A stretch of DNA of 64,000 bases from Ga0077527 sp945862135. GTDB taxonomy: Bacteria; Pseudomonadota; Gammaproteobacteria; Burkholderiales; SG8-41. The stretch covers positions 1-64,000 of the forward strand of contig CAXNMF010000011.1 of the NCBI GenBank assembly GCA_964203275.1, written 5' to 3'. Made by a program: the position numbers and the translations under genes. The notes below the pieces were generated by a model. The model saw only the letters and a program-made list of their open reading frames with translations, was not told where the DNA came from and ran no database searches. This document shows, in pieces, positions 23,387 to 32,484 of the stretch. Within the stretch, counting starts at the first letter, position 1; every line of letters starts with the position of its first letter.

Positions 23387-24295
23387 ATGGAGCACCCCTC
23401 GCTGACCCGTTATGCTTGGCTGTCGATTGCGGCGGCGATTGCCACGATCCTGCTCAAGGGCACCGCGTGGTGGATGACTGGTTCGGTTGGCCTGCTGTCG
23501 GATGCGATTGAGTCGTTCGTCAACCTCGCCGCAGCGATGATGGCGCTGTGGATTCTGACGGTGGCCGCAACTCCTGCCGACGACCGACATGCCTTTGGTC
23601 ACAGCAAGGCTGAATATTTTTCCAGTGCGTTCGAAGGCTTGCTGATTGTTTTTGCCGCGATAACCATCATCTGGGCCGCCGTTGACCGTTTGTGGAGTCC
23701 CCAGCCTTTGGAATCGGTGGGCATAGGCCTTGCTGTTTCCGTGGTGGCGTCGATCGTCAATTTTCTTGTCGCGCGGATTCTGCTGAAAGTGGGGCGCGAA
23801 GAGCATTCCATTGTGCTGGAGGCCGACGCCCACCATTTGATGACGGACGTCTGGACTTCAGGCGGTGTAATCGTGGGCGTGGGGCTGGTATGGATCACCG
23901 GCTGGTTGTGGCTGGATCCGGTGATCGCGATTCTCGTGGCACTGAATATTGTCTGGACCGGCTGGCAGTTGATGCACCGCTCCGCCGAGGGGTTGATGGA
24001 TATTTCATTGCCCCCGGAAAAAATAGCTGCCATTGAAGCGGTATTGAACACTTACCGTGAGCAGGGGCTGGATTTTCACGCGCTGCGCACACGTCAGGCG
24101 GGCAGCCGAGCGTTTGTGTCTTTGCATGTACTGGTACCGGGGGAGTGGACAGTCCAGCAGGGGCACGACTGGGCCGAGCGGATTGAAAGAGATATTCGCA
24201 AGGCGGTACCGCGAGTCAATGCGATTACGCATCTCGAACCGCTCGAAGATCCGGTGTCGATGCTGGATCAGGATCTCGACCGGCTGCACTGCTGA
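23387..24295 (+). CDS. Cation diffusion facilitator (CDF) divalent metal transporter
   Basis: 302-aa inner-membrane metal/proton antiporter. Six membrane helices, with the family metal-binding motifs SDAIESFVN in helix 2 and DAHHLMTDVWTS (HxxxD) in helix 5. A cytoplasmic domain from about residue 205 (KIAAIEAVLNTYREQG, VSLHVLVPGEWTVQQGHDWAERIE) has the CDF C-terminal dimerisation fold. Likely exports Zn, Fe or Mn; the metal cannot be told from sequence alone. The short N-terminus and absence of a His-rich loop are closer to FieF than to ZitB. Confidence 0.92.
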   Translation: MEHPSLTRYAWLSIAAAIATILLKGTAWWMTGSVGLLSDAIESFVNLAAAMMALWILTVAATPADDRHAFGHSKAEYFSSAFEGLLIVFAAITIIWAAVDRLWSPQPLESVGIGLAVSVVASIVNFLVARILLKVGREEHSIVLEADAHHLMTDVWTSGGVIVGVGLVWITGWLWLDPVIAILVALNIVWTGWQLMHRSAEGLMDISLPPEKIAAIEAVLNTYREQGLDFHALRTRQAGSRAFVSLHVLVPGEWTVQQGHDWAERIERDIRKAVPRVNAITHLEPLEDPVSMLDQDLDRLHC

Positions 24296-24318
24296 ACGCT
24301 TGTAATGGGGGGCAGCGA

Positions 24319-24600
24319 CTATTCGCCGGATTTACGCTGGTCGGTGATTACGGCTTCGACCACGCGGTATTCGCCATCGACATAACTATCCTGATGGGCT
24401 TGGCGCAATTTGCGCTTGATCCACCAGAAACGCAGCAGGATCACGCCGGCCAGGATGGCGCCGGCGATCAGCGCAATGCCGATGAAAAAGAACGCGGCGA
24501 CGAGCACGACCAAACCGAGTACGAAAAATATGATGCGCTCAATCAGGCCGGCCTGTGACCGGAAATTGATGCGGATATGAGGGCCTTGCGGTTTTTCCAT
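24319..24600 (-). CDS. Small membrane protein of unknown function
   Basis: 93 aa. Residues 18–60 form one long or two tightly spaced hydrophobic segments (ERIIFFVLGLVVLVAAFFFIG and IALIAGAILAGVILLRFWW), flanked by a short N-terminal strand-like part and a basic C-terminal tail. ATG 24600 has GGAGACCGCATTCC upstream. It is convergent with the CDF gene and lies downstream of the NYN/LOTUS gene on the same strand, 49 bases apart, so may be co-transcribed with it. No family recognised. Confidence 0.7.
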   Translation of the reverse strand: MEKPQGPHIRINFRSQAGLIERIIFFVLGLVVLVAAFFFIGIALIAGAILAGVILLRFWWIKRKLRQAHQDSYVDGEYRVVEAVITDQRKSGE

Positions 24601-24649
24601 GGAATGCGGTCTCCTTGCCGGAAGTCAGACCGCAGTGCAGCGGCTTTGT

Positions 24650-25522
24650 TCAGTAATCGGGGTTGAAACTCTTGATGATGCTGTGGCCGGATTTTTCATC
24701 ATGTTCGAGCTCCAGCAGTTTTCGCGTTTGTGCTTCCTCGAGCAGTTTCCCGAATGTGCGGAAGCCGTAATAACTTTCGTTGAATCCGGGCTGTCGGCGT
24801 TTGAGCGTCTGCTTGACCATGGACGGCCAGATTTTGTCTTCGGCGCCACGTTCTTCGAACAGCGCCTCGATGGTTTCCATGACCAGGTCGAGTGCTTCTG
24901 TTTTTTTATCGCTGGCTTCTTTGTCTGCCCCATCCTTGTCAGTGCCGTCTTTATCGGTATTGTCCGCGGCAGCACCGGCCTTGGCCACGGTCGTTGCGGA
25001 AGCGGCGGGTTTCTTGCGGCTTTTCTGTTGCTGCTTTTTGGCTTTTTCGCGCGCGAGATCGTCGTAAAAAATGAATTCGTCGCAGTTGTTGATGAGCAAG
25101 TCGGAAGACGATTTTTTGACGCCGACGCCGATGACCACCTTGTTGTTCTCGCGCAGCTTTGAAACCAGCGGGGAGAAGTCGGAGTCGCCGCTGATGATGA
25201 CGAAGGTGTCGACGTGGGCCTTGGTGTAGCAGAGGTCAAGGGCATCAACGACCATGCGGATGTCGGCGGAATTTTTCCCCGACATCCGTACATGCGGGAT
25301 TTCAATCAATTCGAATGCCGCTTCGTGCATGGGTTTCTTGAAGTCTTTGTAGCGCTCCCAGTCGCAATAGGCTTTTTTGACGACGATGTCGCCTTTCAGC
25401 AGCAAGCGTTCCAGCACTTTTTTGATGTCGAATTCGGAGAATTTCGCTTCGCGCACGCCCAAGGCGACGTTTTCAAAGTCGCAGAACAGTGCCATGTTCT
25501 TGGTGTCTGATGCGGTGCTCAT
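24650..25522 (-). CDS. NYN-domain (PIN-like) protein with C-terminal OST-HTH/LOTUS domain
   Basis: 290 aa. Residues about 9–150 are a NYN/LabA-type PIN-like nuclease fold with its conserved acidic residues in ALFCDFENVAL, SADIRMVVDAL and IISGDSDFSPLVSKLRE. A charged linker (EKAKKQQQKSRKK, then repeated DKDGTDKDGADKEASDKK) leads to a C-terminal LOTUS/OST-HTH RNA-binding domain (DKIWPSMVKQTLKRRQPGFNESYYGFRTFGKLLEEA). Such proteins are predicted RNA-directed nucleases. I start at ATG 25522; the frame extends 60 codons upstream without family sequence. Divergent from the cyclase–FHA gene. Confidence 0.88.
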   Translation of the reverse strand: MSTASDTKNMALFCDFENVALGVREAKFSEFDIKKVLERLLLKGDIVVKKAYCDWERYKDFKKPMHEAAFELIEIPHVRMSGKNSADIRMVVDALDLCYTKAHVDTFVIISGDSDFSPLVSKLRENNKVVIGVGVKKSSSDLLINNCDEFIFYDDLAREKAKKQQQKSRKKPAASATTVAKAGAAADNTDKDGTDKDGADKEASDKKTEALDLVMETIEALFEERGAEDKIWPSMVKQTLKRRQPGFNESYYGFRTFGKLLEEAQTRKLLELEHDEKSGHSIIKSFNPDY

Positions 25523-25741
25523 GGCCGTTTCTTTCGGATATTTTTCGGGTAAGTCTTTTTTGATTGTGAGGCTTTGCCGCTGGTTTGTCGACGCGGAGAG
25601 GTTTTGCTTTCGGGGACTGTTGTGCCTTAAAGTAAAGGGTGAAGGAAGTTCAATTGCACGATGAATTTCACCGTGAAACCGTGCTTTCACGGCGACGGAC
25701 AATTGCGCCGCGCTATCTCGGGCGGCGCCAGAGAATCAGAG

Positions 25742-26674
25742 ATGCCGCAAAACCATAGTGACGATCTGGCAGTGCTGTTTGCCGATATCGTTGAAAGTAC
25801 TGCCTTGTACCGCCGCCTCGGTGATATCGAGGCCCTCAAAATCATCAACGCCTGCCTGGCGACCATGAAGGAGGTTCTGCCCAGGCATCACGGGCGCCTG
25901 GTGAAGACGCTGGGTGATGCGGTGATGTGCCTTTTTCCGGACGGTGACAGCGCGGTGGATGCCGCGGTGGACATGCAGCGCGCGATTTCCCTGTTGCAAC
26001 CCGCAGGCCTCGCGATGCAGATCCGGGTCGGGCTGCACACCGGACCGGTCGTGGTCGGCGGTGAGGACGTTTATGGCGATACGGTGAATGTGGCCGCCTA
26101 CCTTGCCGATGCGGCAAACCCGAACCAGATCCTGATCGCGCAGACGACGCTGGATCAGCTGGGGGCGGAACGGCGTGATGCCACCTGGCCGATATTCGAT
26201 GCCATCCTCAAGACGACTCTCGCCAAGACGGCTGTGTGGGAGGTGCAGTGGCGTGATGATCTGGTCAACCGCACGCAGATCAATCCGCATATCCGGCGCA
26301 CGATGCCTGAGGATGCAGGAAGCCTGGTACTTACGCTGGGAAACTTGGAGCATCGTCTGGATCACTGGCATCCGATTGTGACCATCGGTCGCGATGCGGC
26401 CTGCGAACTGGTTGTTGATGAGCAGGTGGCGTCACGCCGGCATGCCACCATCCGTGTTGAGCGGGCCCAGTTTTATCTCTTCGATCACAGTGTCAACGGC
26501 ACCTTCATCACACGTGCAGACGGAGAGGAAATCCATCTGATGCGCCGTGAAATCATGCTCGAGGGTGATGGGGAAATCCGGCCTGGATATGCCAGAAAAC
26601 TGCGCGGCCGCATCCTGCGCGGGATGCCGGTTGTGCTTTATCGCCGGGATCGCCGCTCCAACTATCGGGTCTAG
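25742..26674 (+). CDS. Class III nucleotidyl cyclase domain fused to an FHA domain
   Basis: 310 aa. Residues 8–165: class III cyclase homology with the two metal aspartates D15 (FADIVEST) and D59 (KTLGDAVM) and the substrate-binding K55. The transition-state pair N-x3-R reads N116-x3-Y120 (VNVAAYL), so the usual Arg is replaced by Tyr. Residues about 208–290: FHA phospho-threonine-binding domain with TIGRDAACELVV, ASRRHATI and DHSVNGTFI. Activity is therefore uncertain; it may be weak, or the domain may act as a nucleotide sensor. The FHA part suggests control by a Ser/Thr kinase. ATG 25742 is preferred over 25661; neither has a strong ribosome binding site. Confidence 0.85.
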   Translation: MPQNHSDDLAVLFADIVESTALYRRLGDIEALKIINACLATMKEVLPRHHGRLVKTLGDAVMCLFPDGDSAVDAAVDMQRAISLLQPAGLAMQIRVGLHTGPVVVGGEDVYGDTVNVAAYLADAANPNQILIAQTTLDQLGAERRDATWPIFDAILKTTLAKTAVWEVQWRDDLVNRTQINPHIRRTMPEDAGSLVLTLGNLEHRLDHWHPIVTIGRDAACELVVDEQVASRRHATIRVERAQFYLFDHSVNGTFITRADGEEIHLMRREIMLEGDGEIRPGYARKLRGRILRGMPVVLYRRDRRSNYRV

Positions 26675-26677
26675 GCC

Positions 26678-27550
26678 TCAGTCGGCGAGGCCGTTGATGA
26701 TGCTGCTGCCGTCGCGGCCCTGTTTTCGCGCTTCCTCCGGCGACTCCTTGCCCAGTGCGGTCTGCGCGATCATTTCGTACATGTCTGCGGCGCCAAGCAG
26801 GATGCGTGGTGTGAGCTTTACGCCCTCGAAGGTTTTTGCGATTTCGAGCATTTCGGGAACCCAGCGGTAGGCTTTTGGCGGCATGACGCCGGTGCGGCTG
26901 AGAATCCATTGCCGGTTATCCGCAGCGCTTTCCTGCAATTCACGATCCAGCGCGGCGTCAACACCAAGCCGGCGTGCCGCCATCAGCATTTCAACGCCAA
27001 GCGCTACCGCTCCCTTGGTATAGGACGCGTAACACATCTTGATGGCCGAGGCGTCGCCGATTTTTTCGCTCATCACGCGGACGCTGATGCCTCCGCCCGA
27101 CAGCGGCGCCAGCAGCGCAGCTTGCGGTCCCGAAACATACATGCGCATGCTTGCTTTACCGCGCGGCGGCGGGCCGATGATGCCTGCATCAATGCATTCG
27201 CCGCCGGCCTCGCCGATAATGGTGGAAATTTCGTGTGCGGTTTGCGGCGCAACGGCATTGCAGTCAACAAAAAGGCAGCGTCGTCCTGTCGATTTCATGG
27301 CGGTAGCCGCGGCTCTGGCATTGTCGATTGCTGCCGCAGGGTTGAGGATCGACAGCACAACGTCGCAGGTATTGACCACGTTCTGCATTGTGCCGCAGTC
27401 ATTGAGTCCTGCTTCGGCTGCGAGTGTGCGGGTTCTTGCGCTGCGGCCTTCGAGTGCAGTGTGCACCGAGAAACCGTTTGCCTTGAGGGTCTGGGCTACG
27501 GCCTGACCCATGTCGCCCGGGCTGATGATGCCGATGTTGTGCAGTTTCAT
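26678..27550 (-). CDS. NAD(P)-dependent 6-phosphogluconate/3-hydroxyisobutyrate dehydrogenase-like protein
   Basis: 290 aa. N-terminal Rossmann domain (KLHNIGIISPGDMGQAVAQTLKANGF), then DVVLSILNPAAAI and FVDCNAVAPQTAHEI, and an all-helical C-terminal domain of the DUF1932 type (AIKMCYASYTKGAVALGVEMLMAARRLG) carrying the catalytic-type Lys. Start ATG 27550 with CGGAGATCAC upstream. Likely oxidises a hydroxy acid; substrate unknown. It is convergent with the cyclase–FHA gene (stops four bases apart) and divergent from the MFS gene. Confidence 0.87.
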   Translation of the reverse strand: MKLHNIGIISPGDMGQAVAQTLKANGFSVHTALEGRSARTRTLAAEAGLNDCGTMQNVVNTCDVVLSILNPAAAIDNARAAATAMKSTGRRCLFVDCNAVAPQTAHEISTIIGEAGGECIDAGIIGPPPRGKASMRMYVSGPQAALLAPLSGGGISVRVMSEKIGDASAIKMCYASYTKGAVALGVEMLMAARRLGVDAALDRELQESAADNRQWILSRTGVMPPKAYRWVPEMLEIAKTFEGVKLTPRILLGAADMYEMIAQTALGKESPEEARKQGRDGSSIINGLAD

Positions 27551-27695
27551 ATGTGATCTCCGTGAACGGGTGGTCTCTGCGCGATGCGCTAAAATACACG
27601 CCACCTGTTTCCCCCAACAAGAAGATTTTATTCCGTGACGCCGCTTTTTCCCGATTGCATCGCATTTTGCCGGCGTTCGTCACTGCATTGCTGAC

Positions 27696-28868
27696 ATGAC
27701 CGTCCCGGGGATTTTTCGCATTGTCCTGCTCAGCATCCTGACGCACACCGCGTACAAGGGCAGCAAGGTGTTGATGTCGTTGTCCGCGCTGGAACTGGGC
27801 GCCAACGAATTTTTCGTCGGCATGATTTTCTCGACCTATGCGCTGTTTCCGCTTCTGTTGTCGGTTTATGCGGGCAAGGTGTCGGACCGGATCGGTTTCC
27901 GCATGCCGATGCTGTTCGGCTCGATCGGCCTGTTTGCCGGATTGCTGCTGCCGTTCATCTGGCAAACGCTTGAAGTGCTGTATGTCGCTGCGGCATTGAT
28001 CGGCTGCTGCTACATTTTTTATACCGTTTCAGTGCAGCACCTGATCGGCGCCATGGCCGAGGGCATGGACCGGACCAAAAATTACAGCTGGTTCAGTCTG
28101 GGCATTGGCATGACGGCGTTGCTGGGCCCGACGTCCGCCGGTTTCCTGATCGATGCGATAGGCCATCGCGCGACTTTCGGTGTGATGGCGGCCATGCCGG
28201 TGATCCCGGTGCTGCTGCTGGGGCTGTGGGCCGGCTGGTTGCCGAAAACCACGCATGTGAAACTGGGCAAGGAGGAGAAGGCGCAGCACCGAGTCGGTGA
28301 TCTGCTGCGCAATCCGCCATTGCGCCGCGCGCTGATTACCGCGGGTATCATCGAGACCGGGCTGGAGTTGTACAACCTGCTGCTGCCGATTTATGGCCAT
28401 CGCATCGGGCTCAGCGCTTCGGAGATCGGCATGATCCTCGGCGCCTTCGGTTTTGCGCTGCTGATCGTGCGTTCGGTAATGCCGCATCTGGTCAAGCGTT
28501 CGAGTGAGGAGCGGGTGCTTGCGGCTTCGTTGCTGCTGGCAACCGTGGTGTGCCTCGTGTTCCCGTTCGTCAAAAGCTTTGCCGCGTTGTTTGTCATTTC
28601 CTTTGTATTGGGCATGGGTCTCGGCTGTGGCAGTCCGCTGTCGATGATGCTGGCCTACAACCGGGCGCCTGAGGGGCGATCCGGCGAGGCGATGGGGTTG
28701 CGGCAGATGGTGAACAAGGGCACCGAGGTGCTGGTGCCGTTTGTGTTCGGCACGCTGTCCACGGCGCTGGGCATGGTGCCGGTATTCTGGCTTGATGCCG
28801 TTTTGCTTGCGGTGGCGGCGGGGCTGATGCAACGGGACGCCAAGACTGCAAAAAAGCCCCCGCGCTGA
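27696..28868 (+). CDS. MFS transporter
   Basis: 390 aa with about twelve membrane helices in two halves. The MFS signature between helices 2 and 3 reads GKVSDRIGFRMPML, and a weaker version is in the second half (VKRSSEERVLA). Inner-membrane secondary transporter. The ligand cannot be inferred; the overall look is that of the drug/sugar efflux-type MFS. ATG 27696 follows a TGAC without a clear ribosome binding site. It may share a divergent promoter region with the dehydrogenase gene. Confidence 0.87.
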   Translation: MTVPGIFRIVLLSILTHTAYKGSKVLMSLSALELGANEFFVGMIFSTYALFPLLLSVYAGKVSDRIGFRMPMLFGSIGLFAGLLLPFIWQTLEVLYVAAALIGCCYIFYTVSVQHLIGAMAEGMDRTKNYSWFSLGIGMTALLGPTSAGFLIDAIGHRATFGVMAAMPVIPVLLLGLWAGWLPKTTHVKLGKEEKAQHRVGDLLRNPPLRRALITAGIIETGLELYNLLLPIYGHRIGLSASEIGMILGAFGFALLIVRSVMPHLVKRSSEERVLAASLLLATVVCLVFPFVKSFAALFVISFVLGMGLGCGSPLSMMLAYNRAPEGRSGEAMGLRQMVNKGTEVLVPFVFGTLSTALGMVPVFWLDAVLLAVAAGLMQRDAKTAKKPPR

Positions 28869-28938
28869 TTCCTTATTGAAGATTCGCGCCAGTTTCTGAT
28901 GCCGCTACCCGCGGACCTCCATTGCCATTGTCACATTC

Positions 28939-28970
28939 AATAAAATATTGATATTAATCAATACTTTATT
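28939..28970. repeat. AT-rich hairpin containing intergenic element copy e
   Basis: AATAAAATATTGAT (28939–28952) and ATCAATACTTTATT (28957–28970) are inverted copies with one mismatch around a 4-base centre. The right arm with its left flank (ATTAATCAATACTTTATT, 28953–28970) resembles the other AT-rich elements. It sits between the MFS and MscS genes. Confidence 0.55.
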
Positions 28971-29041
28971 TAACAATTTTGCTGTCAATTCTGGTGTCCG
29001 TGAGAAAATGACATCAAGGCCATTGGCCGGACATTGAAGGC

Positions 29042-30580
29042 ATGCAAATGAACTTCGATATCGTGATGCAGCATCTGGGGCAGGCCGGTTTTCCGCTGGT
29101 GCCTGCCATGTTTGTCGTGCTGGCAGTGCTGTTCTGGCTGTTGCTTACTGCAGATCGCGGCACTTTGTTTCACACCGCGATGTTTTATGCCCTGGCACTG
29201 GTCGGGCAGGTGATCACGGCGCTGTTGATGGCCTTTGATATCGGGCTTGCCGGCGAGGTGTTGCGCGAGGCGTTTGTGATCATGGCGGGCGTCGCGGTCA
29301 TTCGTCTTTGGGGGCTGGTTCTGTTCCGGCTGTTCCTGCCGGCTCTGCGCCTGCAGCCGCCGCGCATTCTCGAAGACTTGCTGGTCATCGTTGCCTATGT
29401 GGCGTGGGGCATGGTGCGGCTGCGTTATGCCGGGATGGACCTGTCGCAGATCGTGACCACGTCTGCAGTTATCACCGCAGTCATCGCGTTTTCGATGCAG
29501 GACACGCTCGGCAATATCCTTGGCGGTCTGGCGATCCAGCTGGATGGTTCTCTTGAAGTGGGCGCTTGGGTGCGTGTTGAAGACGTTACCGGACGCGTTT
29601 CGGATATCCGCTGGCGCTCGGTGTCGATCGAAACCAACAACTGGGAAACCGTGGTGATACCCAATGGCCAGTTGATGAAAAGCAAGTTTGTTGTCCTGGC
29701 GCAGCGTGGCGGACGCACGGTCACTGCGCGGCGCTGGGTGTGGTTCGATGTCGATTATTCAGTACCGCCATCAAGGGTGATTGCTGAAGCACTGGAAGCG
29801 CTGCGTCGCTCCACCATTGAATGCATGGCTGCTGATCCGTCACCACAGTGTGTACTGATGTCGCTGGAGGCTGGAAGCGCGCGTTACGCAGTGCGTTACT
29901 GGCTGAAGGATCTTGGAAGGGATGACTCAACCGATTCCGAAGTCCGGGTGCATCTGATTGCGGGGCTGCAGCGCGCCGGCCTGGCGATCGCGGCGCCGCA
30001 GTATTCGGTGCACATGTTGAAGGAAAATGAAAAACAGCTGCAGTCGGAGCACGTGCGCGAAATGGCGCAACGTCTGAAAGCGCTGCAGCATGTCGATATT
30101 TTTGCGCATTTGCAGGAAAGCGAACTGCAGCAGGTTGCGGAGCGCTTGGTATTCACACCTTTTGCACCTGGTGATGTGATGACGCGACAGGGCGCTGAAG
30201 CACACTGGCTGCACGTTCTGGTGGAGGGCGAGGCGCAGGTGGTGTTCGAAGACGCAGCCGGGCAGCATCCGGTTTCGAGTTTGCATGAAGGGACGGTCTT
30301 CGGGGAGCGCGGCATGATGCTCGGCGAAAGGCGCGGCGCGACCGTGACTGCTGTGGGCGACGTGAAATGTTATCGCCTGGATCGAACATCCTTTGAGGAC
30401 GTCATCCGTTCCCGCCCCGGGATGGCTGAAGACATTTCGCGTATTCTGGCCGTGCGCGAGCTGGAATTGCAGACTGTCCGCGATACGCTCGATGAGGCCG
30501 CGTGTGCTTCGGAGTTGATACGAAAACACGGCGAAATCCTCCGCCGAATCCGTGACTTTTTTGCTTTGGAGCAACGATGA
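29042..30580 (+). CDS. MscS-type mechanosensitive channel with C-terminal cyclic-nucleotide-binding domain
   Basis: 512 aa. N-terminal membrane helices (to about residue 165) lead to the MscS pore-lining helix and beta domain (FSMQDTLGNILGGLAIQLDGSLEVG, AWVRVEDVTGRVSDIRWRSV, WETVVIPNGQLMKSKF). Residues about 355–480 are a CNMP-binding domain with the phosphate cassette VFGERGMMLGERRGATVTA, keeping the Glu of FGE and the Arg before GAT. It should be gated or modulated by cAMP/cGMP, like bCNG channels. A cyclase-like gene lies 2.4 kb upstream. GAAGG precedes ATG 29042; ATG 29048 is an alternative. Its stop overlaps the next start (ATGA). Confidence 0.9.
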   Translation: MQMNFDIVMQHLGQAGFPLVPAMFVVLAVLFWLLLTADRGTLFHTAMFYALALVGQVITALLMAFDIGLAGEVLREAFVIMAGVAVIRLWGLVLFRLFLPALRLQPPRILEDLLVIVAYVAWGMVRLRYAGMDLSQIVTTSAVITAVIAFSMQDTLGNILGGLAIQLDGSLEVGAWVRVEDVTGRVSDIRWRSVSIETNNWETVVIPNGQLMKSKFVVLAQRGGRTVTARRWVWFDVDYSVPPSRVIAEALEALRRSTIECMAADPSPQCVLMSLEAGSARYAVRYWLKDLGRDDSTDSEVRVHLIAGLQRAGLAIAAPQYSVHMLKENEKQLQSEHVREMAQRLKALQHVDIFAHLQESELQQVAERLVFTPFAPGDVMTRQGAEAHWLHVLVEGEAQVVFEDAAGQHPVSSLHEGTVFGERGMMLGERRGATVTAVGDVKCYRLDRTSFEDVIRSRPGMAEDISRILAVRELELQTVRDTLDEAACASELIRKHGEILRRIRDFFALEQR

Positions 30581-31446
30581 GTAAACTCGGTTTTTTTTCA
30601 GGTTGTGCGGCGCTCGTCGTTGCGCTGGTTATCAGCGTGATGCCGCTTGCGGGTGCTGCTGCACCGGAGACGGTGCAGTTCATGAGTGCTGATGGTCGTA
30701 CGCGTTTGACCGGTTATGTATTTGCGCCGCCTGCACCGGGGCGATATCCGGCCGTGGTCATGATGCACGGGCGTGCAGGGCCCTATTCTTCGCTGAAACG
30801 CGGGCAGCACGATGCCGATGCATTGACGATGCGCCACAAGATGTGGGGACGGTTCTGGGCGGAGCGTGGCTACGTGGCCATCCATGTCGACAGTTTCGGT
30901 CCGCGCGGTTACGGCGACGGTTTCGGTAAACATTCCTACAGCAGCCGGCCCCCCGAGGTCAGTGAGCAGTCAGTACGTCCCATGGATGCCTATGGCGCGC
31001 TTTCATATCTGCGCACGCGGCCGGATGTCGCAGCTGATCGCATCGGTGTGCAGGGGTGGTCCAACGGCGGCATGACCGTACTGGCGACGATGGGGCCGCA
31101 GCCGCCGGGGCTGCAGAACCCGACGCCGGCGACAGGTTTTCGCGCTGCGCTGTCGATCTATCCGAGTTGCCGGTTCCAGGCTGCGGAAGCGGGCTACAAA
31201 CCGTATGCGCCGTTGCTGATTGCGGTGGCGGAGAATGACGACGAGGTTTCCCCCACGGTATGCCGCAGTTTTTCCGAGGTGCTGCTCAGCCGCGGTGCGA
31301 GCATCGAGTTTTACTGGTACGACGGCGCGCATCATTCGTATGACGATCCGGGGAAAACAAAACAAAGCCACGAGCCGAATCGCACAGCCATGCTGGATAC
31401 GCTGCAACGGGCGGAAGCCTTCTTCAGGCAGCATCTGCAGCCCTGA
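30577..31446 (+). CDS. Secreted dienelactone-hydrolase-family protein
   Basis: 289-aa alpha/beta hydrolase. Signal peptide MSKLGFFSGCAALVVALVISVMPLAGAAA, so probably periplasmic. The nucleophile elbow is GWSNGG (GxSxGG), the acid is in VAENDDEVSP, and the catalytic His in GAHHSYDDPG. An early MMHGRAGPYSS loop forms the oxyanion region. Dienelactone hydrolases normally use Cys; here the nucleophile is Ser, as in many secreted relatives. The start overlaps the MscS-type gene by ATGA, implying translational coupling. Confidence 0.87.
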   Translation: MSKLGFFSGCAALVVALVISVMPLAGAAAPETVQFMSADGRTRLTGYVFAPPAPGRYPAVVMMHGRAGPYSSLKRGQHDADALTMRHKMWGRFWAERGYVAIHVDSFGPRGYGDGFGKHSYSSRPPEVSEQSVRPMDAYGALSYLRTRPDVAADRIGVQGWSNGGMTVLATMGPQPPGLQNPTPATGFRAALSIYPSCRFQAAEAGYKPYAPLLIAVAENDDEVSPTVCRSFSEVLLSRGASIEFYWYDGAHHSYDDPGKTKQSHEPNRTAMLDTLQRAEAFFRQHLQP

Positions 31447-31475
31447 GGCGGGCGCATCCTGTATCATTCCGCCCC

Positions 31476-32444
31476 ATGAAAACGACCTTTCTCGATTTCG
31501 AGCAGCCGATTGCCGATCTGGAAACCAAGATCGAAGAACTGCGCTTCGTGCAGGATGATTCGGCACTGGATATTTCTGAAGAGATTTCCAAGCTGCAGAA
31601 AAAAAGCCAGGGGCTGACCAAGGACATCTACGCCAAGCTGACGTCGTGGCAGATCTCGCAGGTTGCACGTCATCCGCAGCGGCCATACACGCAGGATTAC
31701 ATCAACAGTCTGTTCACGGATTTCGAAGAGCTTCACGGTGACCGTTCCTATGCCGATGACCCGGCCATCATCGGCGGACTTGCGCGTTTCGGCGGTCAGA
31801 CAGTGGTGGTGATGGGGCACCAGAAAGGTCGTGACACCAAGGAAAAGATTCTTCGCAATTTCGGCATGCCGCGGCCCGAGGGTTACCGCAAGGCGCTGCG
31901 GCTGATGAAGCTGGCGGAGAAATTCGGTGTTCCCGTTTTTACTTTCATCGATACGCCTGGAGCCTATCCCGGTGTCGGCGCTGAAGAACGCGGACAGTCC
32001 GAGGCCATCGGCCGCAACCTTTTTGCGATGGCGGCGCTGAAAGTTCCTGTGATCTGTTCGATCATCGGAGAGGGCGGATCCGGCGGCGCACTGGCCATTG
32101 CTGTCGGCGATGTCACCCTGATGCTGCAGTATTCGACCTATTCGGTGATTTCCCCGGAAGGCTGTGCATCGATTCTCTGGAAAAGCGCGGACCGCGCGCC
32201 TGATGCGGCGGAAACGTTGGGCATTACCGCGACCCGGTTGAAGGCGCTGGGCTTGATCGACAAGATCGTTCCCGAACCCCTGGGTGGCGCCCATCGTGAT
32301 TACGATGTGATGATGCAATCGATGAAAAAGGCATTGCAGGAAAGCTGGCGCCAGCTGCGTGATTTGCCGATCGACAAACTGGCCGAAAACCGCTTTGAAC
32401 GCCTGATGGGCTACGGTCAGTTCAAGGAAGCGGAAAGCCGCTGA
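31476..32444 (+). CDS. accA: Acetyl-CoA carboxylase carboxyltransferase subunit alpha
   Basis: 322 aa, standard length. Forms with AccD the carboxyltransferase that makes malonyl-CoA for fatty acid synthesis. Motifs: FLDFEQPIADLETKIEELR at the start, DYINSLFTDFEELHGDRS, VMGHQKGRDTKEKI, FGMPRPEGYRKALRLMKLAEKF, IDTPGAYPGVGAEERGQSEAI and GEGGSGGALAIAVGD (oxyanion/CoA site). It is followed 40 bases on by tilS, a common arrangement. Confidence 0.97.
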   Translation: MKTTFLDFEQPIADLETKIEELRFVQDDSALDISEEISKLQKKSQGLTKDIYAKLTSWQISQVARHPQRPYTQDYINSLFTDFEELHGDRSYADDPAIIGGLARFGGQTVVVMGHQKGRDTKEKILRNFGMPRPEGYRKALRLMKLAEKFGVPVFTFIDTPGAYPGVGAEERGQSEAIGRNLFAMAALKVPVICSIIGEGGSGGALAIAVGDVTLMLQYSTYSVISPEGCASILWKSADRAPDAAETLGITATRLKALGLIDKIVPEPLGGAHRDYDVMMQSMKKALQESWRQLRDLPIDKLAENRFERLMGYGQFKEAESR

Positions 32445-32484
32445 TCCGCGACGTGGACATGGCTGTCGCCATTCACTGCGCAGC

